From: Pseudoips prasinana
Lineage: Eukaryota; Arthropoda; Insecta; Lepidoptera; Nolidae
Assembly (NCBI GenBank): GCA_951640165.1
Contig: OX621253.1
Coordinates: 26,879,469 to 26,943,468, forward strand
DNA: 64,000 bases
Direction: 5' to 3'
Shown: piece after piece, positions 1-10,172 of the stretch
Numbering within the stretch: the first letter of the stretch is position 1
Layout of the letters: every line of letters begins with the position of its first letter
Translations under genes and position numbers: made by a program
Notes under the pieces: generated by a model
Told to the model about the DNA's origin: nothing
Database searches by the model: none
The model's input: the letters and a program-made list of their open reading frames with translations, nothing else

Positions 1-3000
1 CAACGCGAGATTTCGCACATAAAAGGTGAACATGTACCTTTTCATCCTTGTCTGTAGACCTAAGATACAAACAAGCACCATAGGCGCGTTGTGATGCGTC
101 ACAGAAACAATGTATCTCGACAGAAACTGGATCAGTTATAGATACCCATCTAGGTATTGATAGAGACGAAATATCTTGTAAACCATTTACAAATTGCTTC
201 CAAGCTTCAACTATCTCCTTGGGAGCAGGATCGTCCCAGTCCAGATTGAGTGACCATAACGTCTGTAATAAAATTTTGGGAACGATAGTGGACAAAGATA
301 GGAGCCCCAAGGGATCGAAGATCTTGAAAGTTGAGGACAAGATAACCCGTTTAGTAACAACTTGGGATTGTTTAACGGTTATAGGAAAACGCAGACTGTC
401 AGAAGAAGGATTCCAGTCAAGACCTAGAGTATGCGTAGACTGACTGAACGTCAAGTTGCTACAAGACTGGATAGCTTCTGAAGACAGCAAAAATGGTAAA
501 TTAGAACGGTATTTCCGCAAATGAAAACCATACTTGGCAAGAGCTGCATGCGTCAGTTCTTGAATTCTACGTAGTTTACTTTCATCGTCATTAGATGACA
601 GCAAATCGTCAACATAAATGTCTTTCTGAATTACAGTTTTAACAACCCCATCATTGCACTCCTCACCAACTTCGTCGTAGGTGACCGTATTTAGCCTGAG
701 TGTCTGTAATGGTTTGTTCTCCGCATCACGCCATAGGATCAGCTGCAAATGGCGGTCAGACTCGTCGACTAATATTTGTCGGTACATCTTTTCAATATCT
801 GCCGACAATACAAATCGATGTTGTCGGAACCTAACCAAGATATTGAAAAGAGAATCCTGGACTGTGGGACCTATCATAAGTAAGTCGTTTATTGACAAAC
901 CAGATGCAGTACGAGCTGATGCGTCAAACACGACGCGAAGACGTGTAGATTCGCTATCGTGGCGGATGACGGGATGATGAGGAACAAAATAGCCATTCTC
1001 AGGTCGGTCTTCCTCGGATACTACGGAAAGATGACCAAGATTGGAATATTCATTGATAAAATCAACATAAGCAGATTTAAGTTCAGGTTGCTTGCGAAAT
1101 CGACGTTCCAGATTAAAAAATCGCCGCCTAGCTAGAAAATAAGAATTACCTAGACAACTGGAATCGTCAATAAGTGGAAGCTTGACACAAAAACGCCCTA
1201 CCTCAGTACGCTTTGTATGCTTCAAAAAATGTAGTTCGCAAGCCTTTTCCTGATCGTTGTATAGAGGTTTTTGTGGCAAGCTTTCAAGCTCCCAAAACCT
1301 TTTTAAATCGTCGTGAAGATCAATTAAACTAGTATTGACCTCCACATTGGTTAAATAACACCTCACTTGGGAATGCGAATTAATTATTGGCATGGGACCT
1401 GCGATGAGCCATCCTAGCTTGGAGTCATGTAAGATAGGACCACCTTCATCTAGAGAGTGCTGCTTAGTACCTATAATTCTCCAAAACAAATCACTGCCTA
1501 TAAGCAGCCCTATTTCAGACGGCTCAAAAAAGCTGGGGTCTGCCAACTGAAATGATTTTAAATTAATTTGTGAAACATTAATTAAAGTTTTAGGTATTTT
1601 ACCCGAAATTTGGGGTATAACTAGACATGACGCCATTATGCTAAACGAACCTACCTTTGATTGAACACGAATATTGCACCGTTTAGGATTAAGTTTAACA
1701 ATAGTGTTGCATATACCTATAACATTTTGAATATTTGACTTTACTGAATTTAAATTGAGTTTATTTTGCAATGCCTCGGTAATAAATGTAGTTTGACTAC
1801 CACTATCCAACAAGGCCTTTGTAGTAACAGAGACATTGGTTACAGGGTTAAAAATTTCCACTAACGCTGTACATAGAAACGTCTCCGTAGAAGAAACAGC
1901 AGACATTGTGATCTGCTCTGAGCTTGCACTACCTGTAAACTCAGATTCAGATTCTTTGTGTAAAAAAGTGTTATGACGTTGTTTACATAGTTTACATGTA
2001 CCTGATAGTTTACAGGCACGTGCATTATGACCCTTACGCAAACAATTTTGACACAATTTAAGCTCTGTCACAACAGCAATCCTATCATCAATGGATTTTG
2101 ATTTAAATTGTGAGCATTCGTAATTACGATGGTTTTTATTGCAAAATACACACTTATGACTAGCCTTATGCGAAGATGAATCACCCTGCTCAGAACTGAC
2201 AAACGACTTGGTGTGTGAAGCGGAGCTTTGCTTATTTGCCTGCAAATAATTTGAATACGGCTGAGTATTTTTATCCTGCTTGCTACGGTAAATAGACTCG
2301 AGAACGTCAGCACGGCCTTTTACAAAAGTCATAAAATCTTCTAAAGTCGGCATATCCGAAGTAATTACATTCGCCTGTATGTATTCCTCCCACTTAACAC
2401 GCGTATTGCTGTCTAATTTCGCTGAGACCATGAATACGATCAGCGTATCCCAATGCTCAGTGGGCTGCTTTAATTTGTTTAAAGCGCGAAGATTCTTGGT
2501 AACGTGATCCACAAGAAATCTTAAGGATTTATCAGACTCACGCAATGGCTCAATATTAAATAATGACTTTAAGCGGTTATTAATTAATTGTCTAACATTA
2601 TTATAACGGTCGCAAAGAATACACCAAGCTTCAGAGTAATTGTTATCAGAAACTTCTAGGTTACATATCACTCGAGCAGCTTCACCTTCTAAATAGGAAT
2701 TCAAATAGTGGAATTTGTGAATATTCTTTATTTTAGAGTTGTTGTGAATCAATGAACTAAACGTGTCACGAAATTCGAGCCACTTATTAAATGAACCATC
2801 AAATTTATTAATTTTAATAACTGGTAAACGAAAACCAATGACTTCGTTGTCATCCTCATCGGCTGTTGTAAAGCTACTTTGCTGAAGCGATGACTTTTTC
2901 GTCGCACTATTTAATGAAATAATTTCCTGGGCTTTTGTGATCGAATGGTGGAAAGACTGTTCAATAACTTCTCGCGTATCCAATTCCAAACTTAAATTAT

Positions 3001-3205
3001 CGGCGTCCAACGCTTCAATTTGATCCTGCACGCTATCGAATTCGACAAATAACGCTTCTATCTTAGCTAATTTTTGCGTTAACACGTTAACCTCGGTATG
3101 ACTGAGTTTTTTACCTTTAAATTCATCTAAAACATTACTAAATTTAGTCACACGACCTTTAATTGACCCACGTTTAATATTTAAAGCCTTATAGGTGACA
3201 TCCAT
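1..3205 (-). CDS. BEL/Pao gag-pol polyprotein (partial at window edge)
   Basis: The start is the ATG at 3205-3203; sampled stretches along the frame showed no stop, and the frame would give about 1068 codons. An N-terminal coiled region precedes a DUF1759-type gag domain (residues about 125-280, with FDGSFNKWLEFRD). CCHC knuckles follow at about 345-395 (CVFCNKNHRNYEC and CQNCLRKGHNARAC). The protease motif LLDSGSQT is near residue 467. RT shows DIEKMYRQI (about 800) and the catalytic YVDD at 864. One oddity is that LNTVTY runs directly into DEVGEECND, so the usual small block between them (with its APYLA-type motif) is missing without loss of frame. Such an RT is probably inactive. The start of the RNase H region (HCFCDASQRAYGACLY) is just inside the window. 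Confidence 0.88.
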   Translation of the reverse strand, partial: MDVTYKALNIKRGSIKGRVTKFSNVLDEFKGKKLSHTEVNVLTQKLAKIEALFVEFDSVQDQIEALDADNLSLELDTREVIEQSFHHSITKAQEIISLNSATKKSSLQQSSFTTADEDDNEVIGFRLPVIKINKFDGSFNKWLEFRDTFSSLIHNNSKIKNIHKFHYLNSYLEGEAARVICNLEVSDNNYSEAWCILCDRYNNVRQLINNRLKSLFNIEPLRESDKSLRFLVDHVTKNLRALNKLKQPTEHWDTLIVFMVSAKLDSNTRVKWEEYIQANVITSDMPTLEDFMTFVKGRADVLESIYRSKQDKNTQPYSNYLQANKQSSASHTKSFVSSEQGDSSSHKASHKCVFCNKNHRNYECSQFKSKSIDDRIAVVTELKLCQNCLRKGHNARACKLSGTCKLCKQRHNTFLHKESESEFTGSASSEQITMSAVSSTETFLCTALVEIFNPVTNVSVTTKALLDSGSQTTFITEALQNKLNLNSVKSNIQNVIGICNTIVKLNPKRCNIRVQSKVGSFSIMASCLVIPQISGKIPKTLINVSQINLKSFQLADPSFFEPSEIGLLIGSDLFWRIIGTKQHSLDEGGPILHDSKLGWLIAGPMPIINSHSQVRCYLTNVEVNTSLIDLHDDLKRFWELESLPQKPLYNDQEKACELHFLKHTKRTEVGRFCVKLPLIDDSSCLGNSYFLARRRFFNLERRFRKQPELKSAYVDFINEYSNLGHLSVVSEEDRPENGYFVPHHPVIRHDSESTRLRVVFDASARTASGLSINDLLMIGPTVQDSLFNILVRFRQHRFVLSADIEKMYRQILVDESDRHLQLILWRDAENKPLQTLRLNTVTYDEVGEECNDGVVKTVIQKDIYVDDLLSSNDDESKLRRIQELTHAALAKYGFHLRKYRSNLPFLLSSEAIQSCSNLTFSQSTHTLGLDWNPSSDSLRFPITVKQSQVVTKRVILSSTFKIFDPLGLLSLSTIVPKILLQTLWSLNLDWDDPAPKEIVEAWKQFVNGLQDISSLSIPRWVSITDPVSVEIHCFCDASQRAYGACLYLRSTDKDEKVHVHLLCAKSRV

Positions 3206-4542
3206 AGTTATAAAGTTAACGCGTAAACAATCGAAACAAAGACTCAGCTAAGTTAAAGTTAATTAGTATTAATAATATTGCATACGATACGCTCCTTGCC
3301 ACAACAGTTATGACGGAAACCGGTTTGGGTCAGCCGAAGCGCGCTGCGAAGCCCTGCGCCTACACAGGAGACTCGACGCGAAGCGACCGCAGTCCGTATT
3401 CCCAATAGCACCGGGACGGCCTGTTGTCAGCTGATTAGTGCACGAACGCTCGCAGCTGGAATAGATTGTTGTATGCCTATGTAGTTAAATTATATAACAA
3501 TCAAAAAATACAATAGCGAATCGATTACGTAGTGATAGTTGGTGCAGTTAGCGAAAGAAAGTAAATAGGGAAATAACTAAAATGTATTTGCAATTTAACA
3601 GTGAGCGTGTGAATTACTTAGGTTTAGCTATGTATATGGAATGTTTTTATGCGCAAACAACTATTAAGTGGATGGCAAGTGATAATTTGACTGATTGAAC
3701 TTGAAGTTAGAACAGTAAGTAACGAAAGAAAACTCGAATGCAATAGTGATTTAAATAAATAAGCAGTAGCTTATTGTTTATATAAATAGGTTTAGCTATT
3801 TAATTTGTTCTTTGTTTATTGTATATAGTAACGGTGTATGTATATGTAATAGTAGCTAAGACTTTCAAGTCGTAAATAGGCGCAAAAATGCAAGTCATAG
3901 GCGGCTTGATAGCTAACTGGTTTTTATTCTTGTATATAGAAGTAGGTATAGGCATTAACAATAGATTAGGTAAGTTTCTATTATAGGTTTTAATCGTTAC
4001 GATTATTCATTAGATAGGTAGGTAGGTTGAACTAGGTAAGTTTTATAGATTTTACCTATTATTTTAGGCAAATTGCATCCAAATAGCATTGATTTAGCTG
4101 CAAAGCACTGAATAGTAGTGCGATAGGCGAGAAATATAGACAAGAGATGAGCCCTTGCTTCTCTGTTCACACAAATAGAATAATGGATAGGAATTTAGGA
4201 TTAAAATAAATGGAACGGGCTCACTTTTTGGCCGGCAAACCGCTGCTGATGCTCTGTAGATCCACTAGAAACCCAGCTTGGCCGGCTGCAATGGCTGCAA
4301 ACAGTGTTGACCTCGATGAACTGGACGTCCTTCAAGTGCCCTTTGGACCGCGTCTTGACCGCTTTTGCTTCGGAGGTGATGCTGATTGTCGCTCGTAGTG
4401 CTCGTATAGACTTCGCTGCTTCCGTAGCCACGTATCAGAACGTAGAAATTGGCGAAACTCGAAGAGATGCGCTACGACGACCTTTGCCCCGATATGTGCA
4501 ACACGGCAGAATCGTTATTCGTCCGATGATGATTTTAATTTT
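3206..4542 (-). other. BEL/Pao 5' leader, no gene recognised
   Basis: This stretch lies between the primer binding site and the gag-pol ATG. The part next to gag (about 3280-3480) is GC-rich and the middle (3480-4200) is AT-rich with TAGGTAGG-type repeats. A 76-codon frame at 4431-4201 has a few cysteines but matches nothing I recognise. I see no convincing gene. Confidence 0.5.
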
Positions 4543-4554
4543 TCACGGTCGCCA
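4543..4554 (-). other. Primer binding site, tRNA-Arg type
   Basis: On the minus strand this reads TGGCGACCGTGA, which resembles the tRNA-Arg-type primer sites used by several insect LTR elements. It follows the LTR end (…GAACA) after the spacer TAAG. Position and sequence together mark the start of minus-strand DNA synthesis. Confidence 0.7.
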
Positions 4555-4558
4555 CTTA

Positions 4559-4801
4559 TGTTCAGTATGGGAACATTGAAATAATAGTCGACTCAACCGA
4601 AAACAAAATTGATATATTAGATTAAAAATTATATTAGAGATACAGGGGTGTTGACCCGTGAGGTAGCAATCGGCGAGTGTCTTGTAGGTGCGGTCGGACC
4701 CGGTACGGTACGGAGTGAGTAGCCAACCTCCCCGCACTCCTCTCAGCCCCCGCGTACAACGTCGGCGTTGCAATGGCGCCGACATATAGTACATCCAAAC
4801 A
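4559..4801 (-). repeat. 5' LTR of the BEL/Pao element (243 bp)
   Basis: On the minus strand it begins TGTTTGGATGT and ends CTGAACA, so it has TG…CA ends with TGTT/AACA matching. The far end is set by the primer binding site four bases downstream. The partner LTR is outside the window, so the boundary at 4801 rests on the TG start only. Confidence 0.65.
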
Positions 4802-5236
4802 TGCTTTATACTCCTTGTAACTAGTAAAATATTACTTACCAAAGCTTGGTTTAAATATGTAGATCCAATTCAATAGTGAAAAAAAATGTGTAAGAATTAT
4901 TATAATAATAATAAAGATCTTCTCGACTCCCAAGCAAAATAAAAGCAGGCCACGGAAAAAGTGTGACTGGCGGTATTGTGGCAGCGTAAAACGCGCATTG
5001 GACAGAAAAGTTTGCCAATGAGTTGATATAACAGATGCCAAGGACGCCTATGATGTTTTGAAAAAATGCTTGAAAGTCACAAACGTTGTTTAGTCCCAGA
5101 CAGTGCTATAACTGACGTCGATCACATTTTGCCTAAAAACGTACAACCTTTAAAAGGTACCCTACAGGTACGAGTACATCAAGTTATCATATGTGTGATA
5201 TCACCCTTTTTAGATTTATCTGAAAGGTGTTAAGTC
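4802..5236. other. Region without a recognised gene
   Basis: Flank of the BEL element, with a short (AAT)n stretch near 4895-4915. A short plus frame around 5060-5170 (KRCLVPDSAITDVDH) may be an old coding scrap but cannot be assigned. It leads directly into the ATG of the next feature. Confidence 0.3.
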
Positions 5237-6728
5237 ATGTCGACTTCGCAATTCAACGAGTCTGTTCTAGCTAAGAATGAACCACCTCCTCTTCCCCCCC
5301 CCCCCCCCCTCCACAGCCTCCGGGCAAAGGACGAGCTAAGAAGAACTGCCAACGACCGCGTCCCAATCTCGAATCGAAAGGACTACCAAAGCCTCAGTAT
5401 CTTCTTTCAACTACACCTACACCATTAAGCAATGATCCACTATGGCTAAATTCCTTCATCAATAAATCAGAGAGAGGACTTGCGGTACAGCATGCTATCA
5501 AGATATTTGAAGCAGATGCAGCAGGATACGTGGCTTTAGTCGAGCAAGAATATGATGCGTTGTCCGATTGCGATAAATACGTAGCGAAAACATTGTCAAA
5601 AGGCGCATCTGCCTATTATCACCACGTCCTGTGGTGGTATCGAGTAGCTTTGATCGCCCAGAAGCGCGGCGAGGCTACCGAAGCCCAGGACAGATTGATA
5701 CACTTTGTTAGAGGCTACGACATACAAGTTGGTGCTGGCGCTGCAACTTACCTCACAGGCATGGGGGATTACGCAGATGCCACGGGCGTAAAGCATTACC
5801 TGCATGCTAGTCCACCCAACGCTAACGGCCACTTCGGCCAAATGGACCATCTTACACACCGGGACTATGAGACGAAGATTGCACCCGCTGTTTCATTCAG
5901 CCGAGTCTTAAGTGACATCGGTTTCACACTGAATCGCAACGATGCGGGTTTTCGCATGCCAAACGGCATCTTACCGGAACGAGAGCCAATAGTATTGGAT
6001 AGACAGAGGGATTTGCCCCGAGTTGTTCCAGACATAGAAGGCGTACCAGCTGACGACCCTGATCTCGCTGAAGGCGTCGAAGAAGAAGAAGGACAGGAGG
6101 AAGACGCACTTGGACCACCCCTGCCGCAGATGCAGGAGAGATTACATCAACCCACCGCCAATCTTTTAGGTTGGCGTAGGCCTGTGTCCTTGACGGCTAA
6201 TCAGCAGGCTGAACTTTTACAGGTTATTGAGGATCCCGACGAGGTAGAATTTCAAATACCAACCTTCGCTCTCCACCGCGAATTATTTGAATTTGCATAC
6301 CGTCGTATTAGGGAATGTAAACGGTATAAGGTTTGCCCGCTTCCGCATACTACAACAGGAAGTGTTGCTCAGCAACTTGCTTGGCGACCCAACAATGCTG
6401 TCTTGAATATAAACAGACAGTTTATATCAGGCGAGGGAAAGATTGTCTCGCGTACAAACGTCCCAGCTCGTATAGTTTCGGCGGCACGAGTTATGTGCTA
6501 CCGTTCCATCAGGGCCGGATTTGCCGAAGGAGGCAATGAAGAGGTCACACATGGTCCAGTTTGCACTGGAATAGATACAGGAACGTGCCAGGCGACTGGC
6601 AAGGTAACAGGAACCTTTACCTAACAAGAGGTAACGTGGGTCTGTTTGAATACACACCCTTCGCGACGGCGATAGAGAATCGTGACGATGCCGTCGTTGA
6701 GTTCCTAAACAAATTTAAGGAGAAGTAA
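5237..6728 (+). pseudogene. Endogenous viral element: nucleoprotein-like gene of a negative-strand RNA virus (broken)
   Basis: A coding stretch of roughly 490 codons unlike the transposons around it. It starts at the ATG at 5237 with a proline-rich N-terminus. A run of 16 C (5294-5309) separates the frame of that ATG from the frame of the main body, which is open from about 5311 to 6624. A second frame change near 6565-6580 moves the C-terminus to the frame ending at the TAA 6726-6728. Body segments such as YLTGMGDY, NGHFGQMDH, NLLGWRRPVSLT and TGSVAQQLAW remind me of arthropod chuvirus/mononegavirus nucleoproteins, by recollection and not by alignment. A short acidic linker lies at about 6067-6105. 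No integrase, protease or LTR is associated, consistent with a non-retroviral insertion. It could instead be an unrecognised transposon gene. Confidence 0.45.
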
Positions 6729-7014
6729 TCCTTCACTTTCACGCCCCCACTCTAAATATAGGTAAAAAAGTCTACATGATGAATATACTATAAAATACAG
6801 AGATGTCAGCTGTTTTTGCGAACCTCTTCGAGGGCAATGCGCTTGCTTTCAACGGCAAATCCACTCGGTATAAATGACATAAGTGGTAACGGAATCCAGC
6901 GCATACAATCTTTCGTGAACCAAAACAACTTGATCGAGTAGTACAACCTAAACTGCAAGACCCCTAATTGACATTACATCATAATCCGAAAAGAATCAAA
7001 ATCACACAACATTT
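6729..7014 (+). other. Region downstream of the viral-like gene; possible start of a second small frame
   Basis: About 75 bp after the nucleoprotein-like stop, an ATG at 6803 opens a 24-codon frame (MSAVFANLFEGN). A neighbouring frame continues to about 6937 after a shift. This could be the remains of a second viral gene, or chance. Nothing else is recognisable. Confidence 0.2.
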
Positions 7015-7430
7015 GTGGAAACCAGAGATTCATTAGATTTGCCTGAATTGATAAAGAAATATGATGCTTCAGATTTAGAATCTCTGAAAAATTTCGATGT
7101 GGCCGAAAAATATTCAAAAGAACATGTAGAGCTTAGGGATATGGATGTGATGCCGATTATTATTGTACCAGATTCAGAAACTCATAAAACGGTCGACAAA
7201 ACACCCGGAATAGAAAATAAAAACATATAAAAACGCTGTTAACGAGTTATGAATTACGTGCCAAAGTTGCAAAGCTTCGATTGTAGGTTGTAAAGCAAAA
7301 TGCACGTCATGTAAGAAAAACTACTGTGAAGAATGCACCGCTTTGAATTTACTTGGAAAAATATTATAATTATATTAATGGGACTTTTTAATCAAATTAA
7401 TAATTCTAACTTTCTTACAGATTAATATTC
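7015..7430 (+). other. Unassigned short frames, one cysteine-rich
   Basis: A 71-codon acidic frame (7015-7230) is followed in another frame by a cysteine cluster at 7259-7369 (CQSCKASIVGCKAKC then CTSCKKNYCEEC). The pairs of CxxC suggest a small zinc-binding domain, perhaps a transposase tail. No family could be named, and both pieces may be fragments. Confidence 0.25.
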
Positions 7431-7726
7431 GGATTTACGAGTAAATAATTACAGTGGACATTATGGTCATTTACGCAGACATAGATAAGGTGCTCAGTAT
7501 CGATGATTTTTTGAAATTCTTCATTTAAGACCTAAAATGGCCCTGGACTGATACACATGCTACGGATTTGGTCAACATGTACGTCGATCTTATTACAGAA
7601 ATTAGTTGTACAAGCTAAGGAAATTCATTACAGTTTCGTAGGTATTAAAAGTAACAATAACGTTAAGATTGCTTAAACAACATGCCTCAAAATACAAATA
7701 CATACCATCCTCGATATGATATGAAT

Positions 7727-7920
7727 AATACTTATAAAATTAGATTACCGACATTCAAGCATTATTGGTCAATAACCAATTTAAGGGCTGCAGTCGTGTG
7801 AAATGGCTGATGCAGGATTCTTTTATTGTGGAAATAGTATAAATGATCGAGCAGTAGTGGTCAATCATCCTAACTCGAACCAAGACCGGGGTTGCTTAAC
7901 TTGGTCGAGCTTCTCGCCTA
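7727..7920 (+). pseudogene. BIR (IAP repeat)-like fragment, broken
   Basis: In one frame the sequence gives YKIRLPTFKHYW (7733-7768). After a stop and frame change, the next frame gives MADAGFFYCGNSINDRA (from 7803). This is the order and rough spacing of a baculovirus-IAP-repeat domain: R-x-L-T-F, then A-x-A-G-F-x-Y-x-G. The zinc-binding CxxC and the later H and C cannot be made out. If correct it is the relic of a survivin/IAP-type gene, of host or viral origin, and the only non-transposon cellular domain I see. Chance similarity is a real alternative. The flanks 7431-7726 and 7921-8550 hold nothing I recognise. Confidence 0.4.
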
Positions 7921-8550
7921 CTCCTCACTGTACTGTATACTTAAACGATGATTACGTGCCTACATGAAATTTCAGCCAATTCAACTGATAGGTTTTTATA
8001 TGTGATTTTTAAGATTGATATATTTATTATTTATGAACCAAATGAAATGAAACAGACACTATATGTTAAGTTGAGCAAACCGCAACGAATTAGTGAAAAC
8101 CGCATTCAAATCGACACAAACGTACAAACAGACAAACATTCTAAAAATAATAGTTTTAGGTTCTATTACGTTCTTAAAGCTCCCCGTTTTTCTTATATTT
8201 AGTACATGTACAGCGACCAGTTACGATTTTATTATATGTATTGATTATTGTTACCTGTAGTTTCTTATTTGAAATTGTTTTCATACATGTGGTGCATAAA
8301 ATGAAATCATATTTTTACAATATCAATTATATTACTTTTTTGCTGTGTGGGTAGTTGTAACATCAACACAAAAGTTTAATAGCTCTATATTTAAAATTAA
8401 AGATTTAATTATTTATTTATCATTTAAATTGTATTTAATGCTTAAATTCAATAGTTGATACTGTCTACCTACCGGATTAGTGTTATCTCCTACAAGTTCC
8501 AGAAGAATAAATACATCACAAATCACATCAACTCAGCCCCACTAAGCACT

Positions 8551-9270
8551 ATGGAGTCAATTGTACAATCCATTGATGGGATGAGAGAGCTCTTCAAAAC
8601 TAAGATGGCAGATATGGAACCACAAATTCAGCAGTCCAGCAACTTTTAGCCCACTGGTCTAGCAGCAGAATTTGGTACTTTCCGGAACCTTATGTGCCAG
8701 CTGCTCAACAGTCTTCAGCAACAGGTACAAATATTAACACATGCAACGGATTGCCTTGAGATGCAAAGTAGACGCAAATCTTGTTACTACATGGAGTTCC
8801 GGAAAGCAAGGATGAAGCTGTGGAGACTGTAGTTAACATCATAACAAGCCGTCTAGAGATTCAGGAGTTCGCCGTTAGTAACATTAGACGTTGCCATAGA
8901 TTGGGGCGAACAGCTAAGCCGGATAAGCCGCGTCCTATCCTTCATAAATTCCAGGATATGGTTATCCGGGACAAGGTATGGGGGGCCAAAACCAAACTGA
9001 AGAGCTCTGGCATCACAATGTCAGAATTTCTAACCAAGGCCAGACACGCGGTATTTCTCGCTTGTCGTCAACGTTATGGCATTCATAGATCGTTCACGAA
9101 TCGGGGCGTTATTTACGTTGTTGGCCAAGGTACGAGTAATACACGGCATATAATATACTCATTGTCGGACTTAAACAACATCGAGCATCAAAACACAGCT
9201 GAAGACAACGAATCTGCTGTCTCCGAGCCGGCCGCATCGACTACTGCGCCGAATGTGATCGCAGTCTGGG
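8551..9270 (+). pseudogene. LINE ORF1-like protein (L1-type RNA-binding), degraded
   Basis: An ATG at 8551 opens MESIVQSIDGMRELF, stops at 8647-8649, and the similarity resumes in a shifted frame from about 8780. The resumed part has LLLHGVPESKDEA, RCHRLGRTAKPDKPRP and a basic C-terminal region. The coiled start, the HGxPE motif and the RxHRLG motif are typical of LINE-1-like ORF1 proteins that chaperone the LINE RNA. No matching ORF2 follows, so this is a 3'-lost fragment. It runs into the hairpin at 9320. Confidence 0.6.
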
Positions 9271-9319
9271 TAGAAGTCCCTTATTTTAAGCTTCTACCCC
9301 TTTTTCGCTTTTACTTTCA

Positions 9320-9365
9320 CCACGAGAAAAGCAAACATCGAATGCGATGTTTGCTTTTCTCGTGG
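9320..9365. repeat. Perfect hairpin, 21-bp arms, 4-nt loop
   Basis: The arm 9320-9340 (beginning CCACGAGAAAAGC) is repeated as an exact reverse complement at 9345-9365 around the loop AATG. It sits at the downstream border of the LINE ORF1 fragment. No transposon ends flank it. Confidence 0.9.
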
Positions 9366-9528
9366 ATGTCACATTGATGTTATGAGATGACATTAGACTC
9401 AAAGAGAATATAAAAATCAATGATTAGACTAACAATAGTGTTGTCAGATACTGTTAAACGGGGTGAGAAGGGATTGCGGGGTGACAAGAGACATCAAGGC
9501 AGATTTCATTTAAACCATTCTGGTAGAA

Positions 9529-9531
<3 letters not shown>

Positions 9532-9571
<40 letters not shown>
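9532..9571. repeat. (TA)n microsatellite
   Basis: About 20 uninterrupted TA units just upstream of the pogo-like fragment. Confidence 0.95.
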
Positions 9572-9573
<2 letters not shown>

Positions 9574-9646
9574 TTGTTTGTGTTTTTTGATCGTTTGTTG
9601 TTGTTTTTTTTGCTATTTTTGTTTTATTTATTGCTTTATTTACAGG

Positions 9647-10143
9647 ATGCCGAGGGTGTTTATACACCAAAGCCAGGTACAAAAATACGAAAAAATATGA
9701 CCTAAAAAATAGTATAAATGAAGCCCTCGAGGAACTTTCAAAATCAGACACATCCATAAAATCTGTGGCACAAAAATATGGAATTTCGAAGTCAGTGCTT
9801 GGTCGTCATAAATTACAGGAAATGAAATCAAGTGGCGGTCAAACTGCACTGTCAGAGACTAGTGAACAATGTATAATTCAAAATTTGAACACTTGTGCAG
9901 AATGGGGATATCCATTAACTACTATGGACTTACGCTGCGTGGTGAAGATGTATCTTGATTCTTCTGGAATCCAATGTAAAAGATTCAAAAATAACCTCCT
10001 GGTCCGGATTTCGTGGATAGTTTTCTCAAGCGACACAAAAACAATATTTCCAAAAGGATTTGTCAAAATATCAAGAGAGCGAGGGCAAAAGTTTCGCCAG
10101 AACAATAAAAAAGTATCATTTGGAACTAGAAAAGTCCATCAGT
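9647..10143 (+). pseudogene. pogo/Jerky-type transposase, N-terminal DNA-binding part only
   Basis: A pyrimidine-rich stretch ending TTTACAG (9645) looks like a splice acceptor just before the ATG at 9647. The frame shifts early, then continues ALEELSKSDTSIKSVAQKYG and YGISKSVLGRH, a psq-type helix-turn-helix. A CENP-B-like second helix-turn-helix follows (GYPLTTMDLRCVVKMYL, then a shifted FLKRHKNNISKR-like segment). The DDE domain is absent: the sequence breaks at about 10143 and a gypsy fragment follows. Function in the full protein would be binding to transposon ends. Confidence 0.65.
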
Positions 10144-10172
10144 AACGTACCTCTTTCAAATATTATTATTTT

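Larger units (their letters stand above)
1..4801 (-). mobile_element. BEL/Pao LTR retrotransposon, left part outside window
   Basis: Read on the minus strand the order is 5' LTR (4801-4559), a 4-nt spacer, a primer binding site (4554-4543), a leader of about 1.3 kb, then a gag-pol frame from 3205 to the window edge. Gag with zinc knuckles, then aspartic protease, then reverse transcriptase in a single frame is the BEL/Pao arrangement. RNase H, integrase and the 3' LTR would lie beyond position 1, so the length and the target duplication cannot be judged. The leader is long for this superfamily and may hold a secondary insertion or a lost coding part. Confidence 0.88.

Noticed and set aside
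4543..4842. 99-codon minus frame.
   Set aside because: It runs through the LTR and primer binding site, so it is a chance frame.
4832..5041. Minus frame with a run of isoleucines that looks like a membrane segment.
   Set aside because: The run comes from an (AAT)n microsatellite.
5294..5309. C run as a programmed frameshift site.
   Set aside because: A second unrelated frame break downstream and the general decay make ordinary mutation or sequencing error more likely.
5596..6657. Minus-strand frames of 64-87 codons across the viral-like gene.
   Set aside because: Shadows of the plus-strand coding sequence without motifs.
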